From NCBI GenBank assembly GCA_037442205.1, contig JBBIQS010000017.1:1-64000 (forward strand): a DNA stretch of 64,000 nt, read 5' to 3'. Position 1 is the first letter of the stretch, and each line of letters opens with the position of its first letter. The position numbers and the translations under genes are program-made. Positions 25,705 to 34,740 of the stretch are shown here, one piece after another. Under the pieces are notes generated by a model. It was not told the DNA's origin, ran no database searches, and was given only the letters and a program-made list of their open reading frames with translations. This stretch comes from JBBIQS01 sp037442205 (GTDB lineage Bacteria; Myxococcota; Myxococcia; Myxococcales; UBA5297).

Positions 25705-28515
25705 TTGAAGCGGCCAATTCTCGTGTGGTCAGCGATCGCCGCCTTGGGCGTGATCGGAGGACTCGCCGCGGTCGCTTGGCATCTCCATGTGGCGGCCCCG
25801 ATCGCTGCCGAGGCGGAGGCAGGAGCTGCCGAAGTGCCGGCGCAGGCCCGAGCGGCAGCCGCGGTCCCGTCCGCGCAAGGCGCGTCGCAGAACCTCGGCT
25901 ACGTGGTAGTTGCGGTGACCGTGAACGGAGCACCGCTTGCGACCGGAGAATTGCGCGCCTATCGACTCGACGAGGTCGATTCCCGGCGCCGATGGAGCTC
26001 GGCAGCTAGTGCGCCGGTAGTCGATGGGAGCGCCCGCCTCCAGGTCGGCCGCGGCGAATTCCTCGTCGTGGCGCACGCGAACGGCTATGCGCCGAGCCGA
26101 GTGGTCCTGGAGCGCCAGACTGCCGACGAGCTGACCAGCCTCGCGCTGGAAATGAAGGCGGGCGTCGAGCTCGTTGGCCGCGTGATCGCCGGGCGCACGC
26201 ACGACCCGGTTCCCGGCGCTGTGGTTTCCCTCGAACTGCTCGATCCGACGATGCCCCGGCGCGCGGCGGCTCCTGCCGAGGAGCGCATCAGTGCGTCGAG
26301 CGATGCCAAGGGCGTGGTCATTCTCACCGGCCTCACGAAGGGAAAGTTCGCGGCGCGGGTCGAGGCGCCCGGCTATCGCAGGATGGGAAGCGAAGTCGCC
26401 GTGCCGCCGGAGAAGGAGTGGACGATCGAGCTCGAGTCCACGGCGTTCATCAACGGGCACGTCCTCGACGACCGAGGCAATGCCGTGGCGGACGCTGAGG
26501 TCTTCGCCAGCCCAGCCAGGCGCTTCGCGTTCAATGAGGTTCAAAGCACGCGCACCGGAACCAAAGGGGAGTTCGTGCTCGAGGCGCCTGCCGGCGCCTA
26601 CCACCTCTGGGCCCGCCAAGGATCCCTCACTGGAAGAGCGCCCGGCCCAGTCGCGGTTACGGCGGGAATGACGCGCAATGATGTCATCGTCAGGCTCGGT
26701 CCGGGCGCCGCCGTGGAGGGAACGGTGGTCGAGAGCAGCACCAAGTCCCCAATCGCCGGAGCCGAGGTGACGGTGCACGAATCTTGGTTCGCCGAAGACG
26801 TGGGAAAGGCAGAGACGGACGCACAGGGGCGCTTCGAGATCAGTGGGATTCCGGCCGGCATCTACCTGGTTTCCGCACACCGCGATGGATTCTCCGGCGG
26901 CAGCCGCGACGACATCGGCCTGATTGCCGGCGGCCGATTCAAGGTTTCGATCGCGCTCAGCAGACCCGAATCCGGATCCATCGAGGGACTGGTGCTCGGC
27001 GCCGAGGGACAGCCGCTCGGCGGAGTCCTCGTGAGCGCTGGCGAACGGCGAACCCGCACCGGCGCGGACGGGCACTACCGTCTCGACAGCCTGGATTCCG
27101 GGTTCCGGCCGGTCACAGCTGTGATTCCCACTGTTGAGGCTCCGCTGGAGGACATGGTGCAGGTCAGGCCCGGGCAGGTCGCGCGCCTGGATCTCCAGGT
27201 GAAGCTGAGTGGCCGGGTTGCGGGGCACGTTCTCACGCGATCTCATCGCCCTCCGGTGCGAAGTTGCTCGGTCGAGGCGGAGCCTTCGGATGATGGCGAC
27301 AGCGTGAAGCGCTACCTGTGGAAAGGAACCCCTGAATTCGCGCCCAAGATCCGCTCCGATGGTGGGTATGAAATGGATCTGCCGGTGGGAGAGCATCGGA
27401 TCCGAGTGCACTGTGCGGAGGATCGAGAGAGCGGTGGAGAGGCAGTCGTCCACGTGGTCGCCGGCGAAACCACGACTCACGACTTCGTCATCGACGATGA
27501 TCCACCTGTATTGCTCGAGGGCGATGTCCTGGAGCCCGACGGCACTCCGTCGATTGGCGCCAAGATAGCCGTGACGGATGAACGCGGTTGGTCGCCAGGA
27601 TCCTCAGAGACCAAGTCAAACAGCGACGGCCACTTCACGCTTCGCGATTCCGGTTGGCCGGCCAATCGAGTCCTGGTCGTCCGCGCGAGCAATGAGTCGC
27701 GCACGGCTACGCTCAAACCAGTTCGAGCCGGAAGCAGATCTCTGGCGATCAGGCTTCAGGCCGGGGCTTCGCTGCGCGGTCGGGTGATCGGAACAATGCC
27801 GGTGGAGCACTTCTCGCTGCGGGTTGAAGCGACTGGCACCTCGGCGAGGGTGGAGTTCTCAGACAGCGAGTTTGAGCTCTACGACCTTCCGCCAGGTCCG
27901 GCCGTGTTGTCCGTGGATGCTGGAGCGGCGGGAAGCGGGACGAAAGCCGTGAACTTGATCCCCGGCCGGGAGGCGGAGACCGAAATCCGGCTCGGCTCGG
28001 CCGGACGGGTCGTCGGGAGGATGGTTTCCCGTGCTCCGGAGGAACCTTGGCACTTCTGGCGCGCCTCCGCTACCGATGCGAACGACAACAAGATTGGCGA
28101 AGGCCGTTGCGACGGTGACGGCCGATTCGAAATCAATGGATTACCGGTGGGCGACTACACAGTCCACCTGTTCGGTAGCAGCTGGATGACGGAGCGCCGC
28201 GTCGCAATCCTTGGCGGGCAGACGATTGACCTGGGCGACGTGAACGTAGACGGCTTCCGTGCTCCTCCCGGAAAGATCGGCGTCGGCCTCGAGGACCGTG
28301 CGGATGGTGTCTACGTCGGGTCCCTCGCCAAGGATGGTCCGGCAGAACGCGCGGGGGTACTGGAGGGAGACCGAATCGTCGCGGCAGACGGGGTGCCCGT
28401 TTCCTCCTCGAAGGAGGTGATGGAGCGCGTTCCAGGAAAACCGGGAACGCCGGTGGTCATCGCCATTTCGCGCGGCGGCCAGGAGCAGTCTTTGACCATC
28501 ATTCGGGCGGAGTAA
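25705..28515 (+). CDS. Membrane-anchored carboxypeptidase-regulatory-like repeat protein with C-terminal PDZ domain
   Basis: A 936-residue protein. TTG at 25705 is chosen because GAGGGGG lies 7 bases upstream and a single N-terminal membrane helix (about 5-25) follows. The rest is a string of about nine beta-sandwich repeats of the CarboxypepD_reg type, recognised by G.V.....(P)(I/V)(A/P)GA.V and D..G.F.(I/L)..LP.G.Y (for example 330-410 and 420-490). It ends in a PDZ domain (about 855-936: GVYVGSLAKDGPAERAGVLEGDRIVAADGVPV). It probably forms a long periplasmic or surface stalk; ligand unknown. No protease or peptidase catalytic domain is present. Codon use contains visibly more A and T at third positions than the neighbours, suggesting a different history. 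Confidence 0.85.
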   Translation: MKRPILVWSAIAALGVIGGLAAVAWHLHVAAPIAAEAEAGAAEVPAQARAAAAVPSAQGASQNLGYVVVAVTVNGAPLATGELRAYRLDEVDSRRRWSSAASAPVVDGSARLQVGRGEFLVVAHANGYAPSRVVLERQTADELTSLALEMKAGVELVGRVIAGRTHDPVPGAVVSLELLDPTMPRRAAAPAEERISASSDAKGVVILTGLTKGKFAARVEAPGYRRMGSEVAVPPEKEWTIELESTAFINGHVLDDRGNAVADAEVFASPARRFAFNEVQSTRTGTKGEFVLEAPAGAYHLWARQGSLTGRAPGPVAVTAGMTRNDVIVRLGPGAAVEGTVVESSTKSPIAGAEVTVHESWFAEDVGKAETDAQGRFEISGIPAGIYLVSAHRDGFSGGSRDDIGLIAGGRFKVSIALSRPESGSIEGLVLGAEGQPLGGVLVSAGERRTRTGADGHYRLDSLDSGFRPVTAVIPTVEAPLEDMVQVRPGQVARLDLQVKLSGRVAGHVLTRSHRPPVRSCSVEAEPSDDGDSVKRYLWKGTPEFAPKIRSDGGYEMDLPVGEHRIRVHCAEDRESGGEAVVHVVAGETTTHDFVIDDDPPVLLEGDVLEPDGTPSIGAKIAVTDERGWSPGSSETKSNSDGHFTLRDSGWPANRVLVVRASNESRTATLKPVRAGSRSLAIRLQAGASLRGRVIGTMPVEHFSLRVEATGTSARVEFSDSEFELYDLPPGPAVLSVDAGAAGSGTKAVNLIPGREAETEIRLGSAGRVVGRMVSRAPEEPWHFWRASATDANDNKIGEGRCDGDGRFEINGLPVGDYTVHLFGSSWMTERRVAILGGQTIDLGDVNVDGFRAPPGKIGVGLEDRADGVYVGSLAKDGPAERAGVLEGDRIVAADGVPVSSSKEVMERVPGKPGTPVVIAISRGGQEQSLTIIRAE

Positions 28516-28525
28516 GTCGGAGGCG

Positions 28526-29032
28526 CTACCGCCGAGCGAGCCCCAGCTCGAACAGCCGCACGCCCTCGTCCTCGCCCTGCTCCCACATCCCGAGCGAGGA
28601 CCAGAAGGCCGCCGCCCCGTCTTCACCCGGCGCCACTCCCAGCTTCACCGTCTGGTAGCCCTGCGCGGCCAGCACTCCGAAGAGCGCCTCGGCCACCTCG
28701 CGCCCGACGCCCTTGCCCCGCTCGCTCTGCACGATGGCCAGCAGCGCCAGAGTCACCTCGCCGCGGTGCGGGGTGTCCATCGCCAGATCCAGGATCCCGA
28801 CCGGCGATTTCGCCTCGTCGTTCCTGGCCACCACGAACAGCCGGCGCTGGTCATCGGCCAGCGCGTCGAAAAGCCGCTCCGCCGCCAGCTCCTTGGCCGG
28901 GCGCGCTCCCTCGGTCCGCTTGAAGTAGTCGGCAGCCCCCTTCACGCAGCGTTCGACGGCGGCCAACGACGACTCTCGCGCCGGCAGCGCGATCAGGTTT
29001 CCCAACGCAAGCTGGCCGGCGAGGCGTCTCAC
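28526..29032 (-). CDS. GNAT-family N-acetyltransferase
   Basis: A 168-residue cytoplasmic protein with a GNAT fold: beta strands VGILDLAMDT and VTLALLAIV, then the acetyl-CoA pyrophosphate loop QSERGKGVGREVAEAL (about 100-115) and AQGYQTVKLGVAPGEDGAAAFWSSLGM. It transfers an acetyl group from acetyl-CoA; the substrate is unknown. The GTG start overlaps the stop of the upstream lipoprotein gene (GTGA), so the two are translationally coupled. Confidence 0.88.
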   Translation of the reverse strand: MRRLAGQLALGNLIALPARESSLAAVERCVKGAADYFKRTEGARPAKELAAERLFDALADDQRRLFVVARNDEAKSPVGILDLAMDTPHRGEVTLALLAIVQSERGKGVGREVAEALFGVLAAQGYQTVKLGVAPGEDGAAAFWSSLGMWEQGEDEGVRLFELGLARR

Positions 29033-29625
29033 TTGTCGTGCAGCTCGTCCTCGGGCGCGACCACGCGGCCGCTGGGCGCCGAGAAAATGGCGTAGACGTT
29101 GGTGACCTTGCCCACTCCACCGGTGTCCAGGACGGTGGCCTTGAGGGTGAACGGCTCGTGCTCGGGCAGCAGCGCCGAGACGTCGACCTCACCCGGCCCG
29201 AAGGCGAACTTGAGCCCGCCCAGGGCGTCGATCTGCTCGGTGCCCACGGTGCAGCCGGCCTGGAAGCCGACCGCCACCCGGTGCCGCACCGTCCCCGAGG
29301 CGTTGCCGATCTCCAGCAACAGGAAGTTGTCGACCGACCAGCCCTCCTGGCCCGCCTCGTCGCCATAGAGCTTGACGGTGGCGCCGTGGCGGCTCACCGG
29401 GCCCATCTCGCCGGAGGCCACGACGTAGGGCACCGGCTCGCCGTTCTCCACCGTGACGTAGACGTCCTGGCGCTTGTGCGCGCGGGTGGCGGTCTCCGCC
29501 TCGGGCGTCTCCTGCAGGAGCTGGTAGGCCTTCGGCGGCCCGGAGTAGACCGGCAGCGCCGGCGCCTGGCTCTTGGGGCATCCAGCGGCGAGCAGCGGAA
29601 TCAGGAAGGCAAGTGCACGGCGCAT
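29029..29625 (-). CDS. Hypothetical lipoprotein
   Basis: A 198-residue lipoprotein. ATG at 29625 with GAGGGG 4 bases upstream; leader ending LAAGC (Cys16). The mature domain appears beta-rich (VYVTVENGEPVPYVVASGEMG, VSALLPEHEPFTLKATVLDTGGVGKVTNVYAIF) with one internal Cys. No family recognised. The GNAT gene follows with a 4-base overlap. Confidence 0.7.
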   Translation of the reverse strand: MRRALAFLIPLLAAGCPKSQAPALPVYSGPPKAYQLLQETPEAETATRAHKRQDVYVTVENGEPVPYVVASGEMGPVSRHGATVKLYGDEAGQEGWSVDNFLLLEIGNASGTVRHRVAVGFQAGCTVGTEQIDALGGLKFAFGPGEVDVSALLPEHEPFTLKATVLDTGGVGKVTNVYAIFSAPSGRVVAPEDELHDK

Positions 29626-29783
29626 CGGACCCCTCGAGTGTGTCAGGTTGAACGGCGCGCACTTTAAGCCAGCGCGCCCCCGGCTGGTCAAGGGAGCCCA
29701 GGCGCCGCCCTGGACGCCTGGATCGCGCGCGGGCGGCGGAATACCATCGCTGCCTCACGCGGCAACAGGAGGGGCGGGCGCTC

Positions 29784-31607
29784 ATGCGGCGGGCACAGGT
29801 TCTCCTCTTCCTCCTCCTTCTTGCTGTACCGCTGGTCGCTCGCGGTGAGACCGCCGAGCCGGCCGACGCCGAGCTCGAAGTCCTGCACTCGAGCCTGCTG
29901 CCCGACCAGCGAGCGGGAATTTCCTCGGCCGTCCGCAATCTCGCCCGGCTGCCGCGCTATCGCATCGACGCTCGCCTGGAGCCCGACGCCTTCCGCCTGC
30001 TCGCCACCGAGGAGGTCTCGGTCTTCGTCGAGGCCGAGACCCGCGAGCTCTTCTTCCGCATCCCGGCCAACGCCGCCTTCCTCGACCGCGGGCTGGGGGC
30101 TCCGGTGTCGGTGGCGCTCTCCGACGACTCGCCGACGCTGCGCGCCGAGTCGGTGCGCCCGGGGCTTCTCCGCGTCGGCCTGGACGTGCCGGCTCCGGCG
30201 GGCTCGCTGCTCGCGGTGCGGTTCGAGGTCATCGCCAACGTCCCCAAGCAGTCCGCCAGCGCCCCCGCCGCCCAGCTGATGCAGCAGGCGATGGCTTTCA
30301 TGGGCGGCGGGATGGCCCGCGATCGCCAGACCGACTACGGCGCCTTCGGCTGCCAGGATGGCGTCTTCCACCTCGCGGGAGCCTTCCCCGAGCTGGTGGC
30401 GCCCGAGGCCGGCGGCATCGATCTCGCCGGCGAGGCGGGCCTGGGCGAGCCGCGCTGGGGGGCGCTCGGTCACTACACGATTTCGCTGGTGACTCCGGCG
30501 GGTTGGCTGACCGCGGGCACCGGGACGGTGGTGGGCGAGACGGTCGAGCGCGACGGCAGTCGCCGGGTGACGCGGGTGGCGGCGGCGGTGCGCGGGGCAG
30601 CGCTGGTGGCCGGCCAGGGCTTCGCCGAGCAGAAGCTGAGCGCCGGCCCGGTCCGGGTGCGCCTGATCTCGCGGCCCGAATTCGCGGCCCAGGGCAAGAA
30701 ACTGCTCGACACCGCCGCGCGCGCCGTCCGCTTCTTCGCATCCAAGCTGGGGCCCTATCCCTGGTCGGATCTGGAGCTGGCCGAGGCCCCGCTCATCGAC
30801 GGGATGGAGTGCCTCTCGTGGCCGGGCTTGATCAGCGCCTCCTCGATGCTGATCGATCCCGACGCCTCAAATGCGGTGGCCGGCCTAGTCCCCAACCCCG
30901 AGCAGACCTACGACGCGGTGCTCGAACTGGCGGTCGCGCACCATGTCGCCCACCAGTGGATCAAGGGAGTGGTCGGCTCGGATGCCCGGCTCCACGCCTC
31001 CCTGCACGAGCCGCTGGCGCTCTGGCTTGGCATCGCCTACGTCGAACAGCGGCGCGGGGCCGACAGCGCCAAGGCGCTGCTCGAGCAGCAGGTCCGCCGG
31101 GCCTACCGCATCTACCGGATGCTGGGCGGGGCCGATGCGCGGGTCGATCGCCCCATCGACGAGTATCGGGGCCGGGCCGAGATCGACGCCCTGCTCCACG
31201 GCAAGGCTGTCCTCTTCTTCGAGGCGCTGCGCAAGCTGGCCGGCGACAAGCTCCTGTGGGCTGGCCTCAAGCGCTACCTGACGCAAGAGCGCTTCCATCA
31301 ACTGGAGACCGAGGGGCTGCTGCCGGCGCTTGCGGGAGTGGCGCCGGCCAAGGCCGAGCGCGCGCTCCAGCTCTACGACCGCTACTTCCACCAGCTGCAC
31401 GGCGACGAAGACGTCGGTGGCCCGATGTCGCTGGAGGCTTTGCTCAAGGCGGCTGGGATGCAGCTCCCGCCGGGAATGCCAGGGATGTCGGGAATTCCGG
31501 GCGCCAACTCGGGCAGCTTCGTCCCAGTCGCGCCGGTCGCGCCGCCCAAGGCTGCTCCGCCGGCTCCGCCGGCCTCCGGCAGCGGCCAGCCGGCCACGCA
31601 TCCCTGA
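29784..31607 (+). CDS. M1-aminopeptidase-like exported protein lacking the catalytic glutamate
   Basis: A 607-residue exported protein: signal peptide (1-22), beta-rich N-terminal domain, then a gluzincin-like domain. A GMEC sequence (Gly340-Met341-Glu342) corresponds to the GAMEN exopeptidase motif. The zinc site reads H386-H-V-A-H390 with Glu409 exactly 18 residues further, matching HExxH-x18-E spacing, but the catalytic Glu is His387. The usual catalytic Tyr region reads LLHGKAVLF, also without Tyr. So a non-catalytic M1-fold protein is likely. The C-terminus is a Pro/Met/Gly-rich tail (about 555-607). AGGAGGGG precedes the ATG. Confidence 0.8.
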   Translation: MRRAQVLLFLLLLAVPLVARGETAEPADAELEVLHSSLLPDQRAGISSAVRNLARLPRYRIDARLEPDAFRLLATEEVSVFVEAETRELFFRIPANAAFLDRGLGAPVSVALSDDSPTLRAESVRPGLLRVGLDVPAPAGSLLAVRFEVIANVPKQSASAPAAQLMQQAMAFMGGGMARDRQTDYGAFGCQDGVFHLAGAFPELVAPEAGGIDLAGEAGLGEPRWGALGHYTISLVTPAGWLTAGTGTVVGETVERDGSRRVTRVAAAVRGAALVAGQGFAEQKLSAGPVRVRLISRPEFAAQGKKLLDTAARAVRFFASKLGPYPWSDLELAEAPLIDGMECLSWPGLISASSMLIDPDASNAVAGLVPNPEQTYDAVLELAVAHHVAHQWIKGVVGSDARLHASLHEPLALWLGIAYVEQRRGADSAKALLEQQVRRAYRIYRMLGGADARVDRPIDEYRGRAEIDALLHGKAVLFFEALRKLAGDKLLWAGLKRYLTQERFHQLETEGLLPALAGVAPAKAERALQLYDRYFHQLHGDEDVGGPMSLEALLKAAGMQLPPGMPGMSGIPGANSGSFVPVAPVAPPKAAPPAPPASGSGQPATHP

Positions 31608-31623
31608 GGAAATCCAGGCCGTT

Positions 31624-32292
31624 TCAGCTGCCCAGAACCGCCAGCACCCGCGGGTCCTCGAGGGTGGCCACGCACAGTTCGGCTCCCAGCTTGGAGAGCT
31701 CGCCGACTCCGTAGCGCCCGGTGGCCACCAGCACGCAGCGCGCCCCGGCCGCCCTCGCCGCCGTCAGATCGCGCGGCGTGTCGCCGATGATCCAGGGATC
31801 GGCCGCCTTCCGGCCCAGGATCCGCTCGCCGCGGGCCAAACCCGCACGGATCAGCGCGGCGCGATCTTCATGGTCGTCGCCGAAGCCGCCGAAGCCGAAG
31901 TGGCGGTTGAGCCCGCCCCTCTCGAGCTTGATGCGCGCCCCGGCTTCGACGTTGCCGGTCCCCAATCCCAGCACCCGGCCGCGTGCGACCAGCGCCTCCA
32001 GCAGCACCTCGACCCCGGGGTAGATGAGGTAGCTCTTGGAGGCCGCCACCTCCTCGGCCAGGTACTCGAGGTAGGACTCGATCATCCGGTCGATGTCGTC
32101 CTCGCCCCAGGCGCGCTCGAGCTGATGCAGCGCCGCGCGGACGATGGCCCGGTCGGTCATCCCGTCGAAGAGGATGCCGTCGAAGAAGTTGGGCTTGCCG
32201 TGCAGCCTCGCGGCGGCGCGGTCGATGGCCCGCCGGCCGGCTCCGCCGGTGTCCACCAGGGTTCCGTCGATGTCGAAGAGCGCCAGGTCCAC
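31624..32292 (-). CDS. HAD-superfamily phosphatase (phosphoglycolate phosphatase-like)
   Basis: A 222-residue cytoplasmic hydrolase with a GTG start. HAD motif I FDIDGTLVDTGG (Asp7, Asp9), a helical cap (about 20-90), motif II GLGTGN and motif III/IV IIGDTPRD are all present. Substrate unknown; Gph-like phosphoglycolate or similar small phosphomonoesters fit. It lies 12 bp downstream of the Na/Pi cotransporter gene in the same direction, so the two probably form an operon linked by phosphate metabolism (inference). Confidence 0.88.
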   Translation of the reverse strand: MDLALFDIDGTLVDTGGAGRRAIDRAAARLHGKPNFFDGILFDGMTDRAIVRAALHQLERAWGEDDIDRMIESYLEYLAEEVAASKSYLIYPGVEVLLEALVARGRVLGLGTGNVEAGARIKLERGGLNRHFGFGGFGDDHEDRAALIRAGLARGERILGRKAADPWIIGDTPRDLTAARAAGARCVLVATGRYGVGELSKLGAELCVATLEDPRVLAVLGS

Positions 32293-32304
32293 GCTTGCTC
32301 GTCC

Positions 32305-33963
32305 CTACTCCGCGGCGGGGGCCGCGCGCTGGCCGCGCTTGTTGGCCATCACCGACTCGGCCAGGTTGCTCACCAGGTTGTTCACCCGCCGCAGGTAGGA
32401 GAACACGTCGAGGTGGATGGAGCTGGTGTCCAGGGTCTCCGGCAGCCCCTGGTGCAGGCGGCCGATGTGCTTCTGCTTGAGCTGGGTTTCGATGGTGATC
32501 AGGTAGTCGCGGTGGCGCAGGACCTTGCGCGCCAGCTCCTCGTCGCCGGTGGAGAAGGCGGTGATCGCCAGGTCGAAGTTCTCCACCACCTTGCCGTGGA
32601 ACAGCTCGATCTCCCGCTGGCCATCCGCGCTGAACTGCAGCCCGGCGACCGCCTTCTTGCGCGCCATGGAGAGCAGGTTCTTGTTGATGGTGTCGCCGGC
32701 GTTCTCGATGTCCGCGGTCATGGTGATCAGCGTCATCTGCCGCTCGGCCTGCTCCGGGGTCATGTTCTCCTGGGCCAACCGCGCCAGGTAGAAGCGGATT
32801 TCCCGGTTGAGGATGTCGACCTTGTCGTCGCGGGCTTCGATGTCCTCGATCAGGTCGAGGTCGTTTTTGGCGAAGGCCCGCATGCTGTCCTGGAGCATGT
32901 CGCGCACGATGTCGCACATGCGCAGGAATTCGCGGGTGGCCAGCCCGAAGGCCAGCGACGGGGTTTCGATGGCCGCCGGGTCGAGGTAGCGGGGGCCGAA
33001 CTTCTCCTGCTCCGGCGGCTTGTAGAAGCGGGTGATCAGCCCGGCCGCCAGCCCGGTGAAAGGCAGGAACAGCAGCGCCAGGATCACGTTGAACAGCGTG
33101 TGGGCGTTGGCGATCTGCCGCGCCAGGTCGTGGGCGGTCATCTCCACCAGCTTCTGGAACAGCGGCAGCAGCGGCAGGAAGATCCCCACCCCCGCCACCT
33201 TGAACAGCACGTGGCTCAGCGCGACCCGCTTGCCCTCCGGCTTCTGGCCCATCGAGGCCAGCACCGGGGTGACGGTGGTCCCCAGGTTGGCGCCCAGCAC
33301 CATCGGCAGCGCCGCCTCGAGGGTCAGCGGATGTGCCGCGCCGCCGGTCGAGGCCGAGTGCGCCAGCGACAACAGCAGGCCGATGGTCGGGGCCGAGCCC
33401 TGCAAGAGCACGGTGAAGCTGGCGGCCGCCAGCACGCCGAGGATCGGGTTGTCGGCGAAGTACTCGGCGGCCCGGCCGAAGGCCTCGCCGCGGGTGAGGG
33501 GCGAGGCCCCGTCGCTCATCAGCTTGAGGCCGTAGAACAGCAGGCCGAAGCCGAGGATCGAATCGCCCAGGTAGCGGGCCTGGCGCTTGCGGGTGCCGAA
33601 GCGGATGGCGAAGCCGATGAAGGCCAGCAGCAGCGCGTAGTTGCTCAGCCGGAACGAGAGCAGCTGGACGGTGATGGTGGTGCCGACGTCGGCCCCCAGC
33701 AGCACCGCCATCGCCTGGGCGAGGGTGAGGACCCCCGAGGCGGCGAAGCCGACCAGCATCACCGTGGTGGCGGTGGAGGACTGGATGATGGCGGTGACCC
33801 CGGCCCCGGAGAGCAGCCCCAGCACCCGGCTCTTGGTGACCGCGCCGACGATGGTGCGCAGCTTCTCGCCGGCCAGCTTCTGCAGGCCGTCGCGGGCCAG
33901 GCCCAGGCCGTGGAGGAAGATGGCCAGTCCGCCCAGGGTGATGGTCAGGTCGAGGAAGGTCAT
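32305..33963 (-). CDS. Na+/phosphate cotransporter family protein with PhoU-like C-terminus
   Basis: A 552-residue membrane protein. The N-terminal 310 residues contain two inverted Na_Pi_cotrans repeats with the glutamine-serine motifs IIQSSTATTVM and LLQGSAPTIGLLLS. The C-terminal part (about 335-540) is a helical PhoU-like domain (RDMLQDSMRAFAKNDLD, ENAGDTINKNLL). It probably takes up or exports phosphate with sodium. ATG at 33963 chosen because the first helix TFLDLTITLGGLAIFLHGL starts there; an upstream ATG at 34002 adds a hydrophilic 13 residues. The HAD phosphatase gene follows. Confidence 0.93.
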   Translation of the reverse strand: MTFLDLTITLGGLAIFLHGLGLARDGLQKLAGEKLRTIVGAVTKSRVLGLLSGAGVTAIIQSSTATTVMLVGFAASGVLTLAQAMAVLLGADVGTTITVQLLSFRLSNYALLLAFIGFAIRFGTRKRQARYLGDSILGFGLLFYGLKLMSDGASPLTRGEAFGRAAEYFADNPILGVLAAASFTVLLQGSAPTIGLLLSLAHSASTGGAAHPLTLEAALPMVLGANLGTTVTPVLASMGQKPEGKRVALSHVLFKVAGVGIFLPLLPLFQKLVEMTAHDLARQIANAHTLFNVILALLFLPFTGLAAGLITRFYKPPEQEKFGPRYLDPAAIETPSLAFGLATREFLRMCDIVRDMLQDSMRAFAKNDLDLIEDIEARDDKVDILNREIRFYLARLAQENMTPEQAERQMTLITMTADIENAGDTINKNLLSMARKKAVAGLQFSADGQREIELFHGKVVENFDLAITAFSTGDEELARKVLRHRDYLITIETQLKQKHIGRLHQGLPETLDTSSIHLDVFSYLRRVNNLVSNLAESVMANKRGQRAAPAAE

Positions 33964-34160
33964 GGTGGCCCGACGAGAGGGCGTCGGCGAGCTTAGCCGC
34001 ACAGCGAGAGGGCTGCGAATTAATCGACACTGACCGCGGCAGGTCAGACCCGCGCCAAGAGGAGGCGGATGGACGGCGGCAGGGCGGGGAAGTCGGCGCC
34101 TTCAAGGAGCGCGAGCGAGGCGCTGCTTGCCGCGACGCGCCGCGGTGCCAGCTTCAAATC

Positions 34161-34631
34161 ATGAACGTCCTGCGCCTGCTCATGCAGCAACACGATCGGA
34201 TCGAGGGGCTGCTGGTGGACCTGACCCAGGCCAGCCGCCAGGGCGGCGGCGAGCGGGAGCGGGCCCTGGCCGAGTTCGGCCGGGAGATGCGCCGCCACTT
34301 CGCCTTGGAGGAAGCGCTCTTCTACTCGGCACTGCGAGGGCGGCTGATCCTGGTCGAGGCCGGCCGCTTCCTCGACGAGCACCGCCGGCTCGAGGCGCTG
34401 GCCGCCGACCTGGAGTCGCAGGTCGGAGGGCCGCAGTTCGAGGACACCTTGGAGTCGGTCCACGGCCTGCTCGTCCAGCACGTCAGCGACGAGGAGATCG
34501 AGCTCTTTCCGGAGGTGAAGCGCCGGCTGAGCCTGGACGAGCTCGACACCATGGGCGAGCACTTCGAGCGGGCGCTGGAGGGCGAGCCACTGCCGCCGGT
34601 CGAGGAACCCGCCACGCACCCGGAGACTTGA
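34161..34631 (+). CDS. Hemerythrin-domain protein
   Basis: A 156-residue cytoplasmic four-helix protein binding a di-iron centre. Ligands appear in order: His11 (QQHDRIE), His46 and Glu50 (RRHFALEE), His74 (LDEHRRLE) and His107 with the following acidic residues (VQHVSDEEIEL). Such proteins sense or carry oxygen or help iron/nitrosative-stress handling. No ribosome site precedes the ATG. It is divergent from the Na/Pi cotransporter gene across 197 bp in which I see no clear promoter. Confidence 0.9.
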   Translation: MNVLRLLMQQHDRIEGLLVDLTQASRQGGGERERALAEFGREMRRHFALEEALFYSALRGRLILVEAGRFLDEHRRLEALAADLESQVGGPQFEDTLESVHGLLVQHVSDEEIELFPEVKRRLSLDELDTMGEHFERALEGEPLPPVEEPATHPET

Positions 34632-34740
34632 CGAGCCGGGGAGCCCCAGCTCGTCGCGAGTCAGCGAGGGGCAGGCGTCCGGCCCAGGGCAGCGCGGGCT
34701 TGGAGCCCGGCGCTCGGCCGTCAATGCCGCTACTGGGGTT

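Noticed and set aside
25103..28525. Integrative island with att sites at tRNA-Arg(UCG)
   Set aside because: No integrase and no second copy of the tRNA 3' end were found; only composition hints at transfer.
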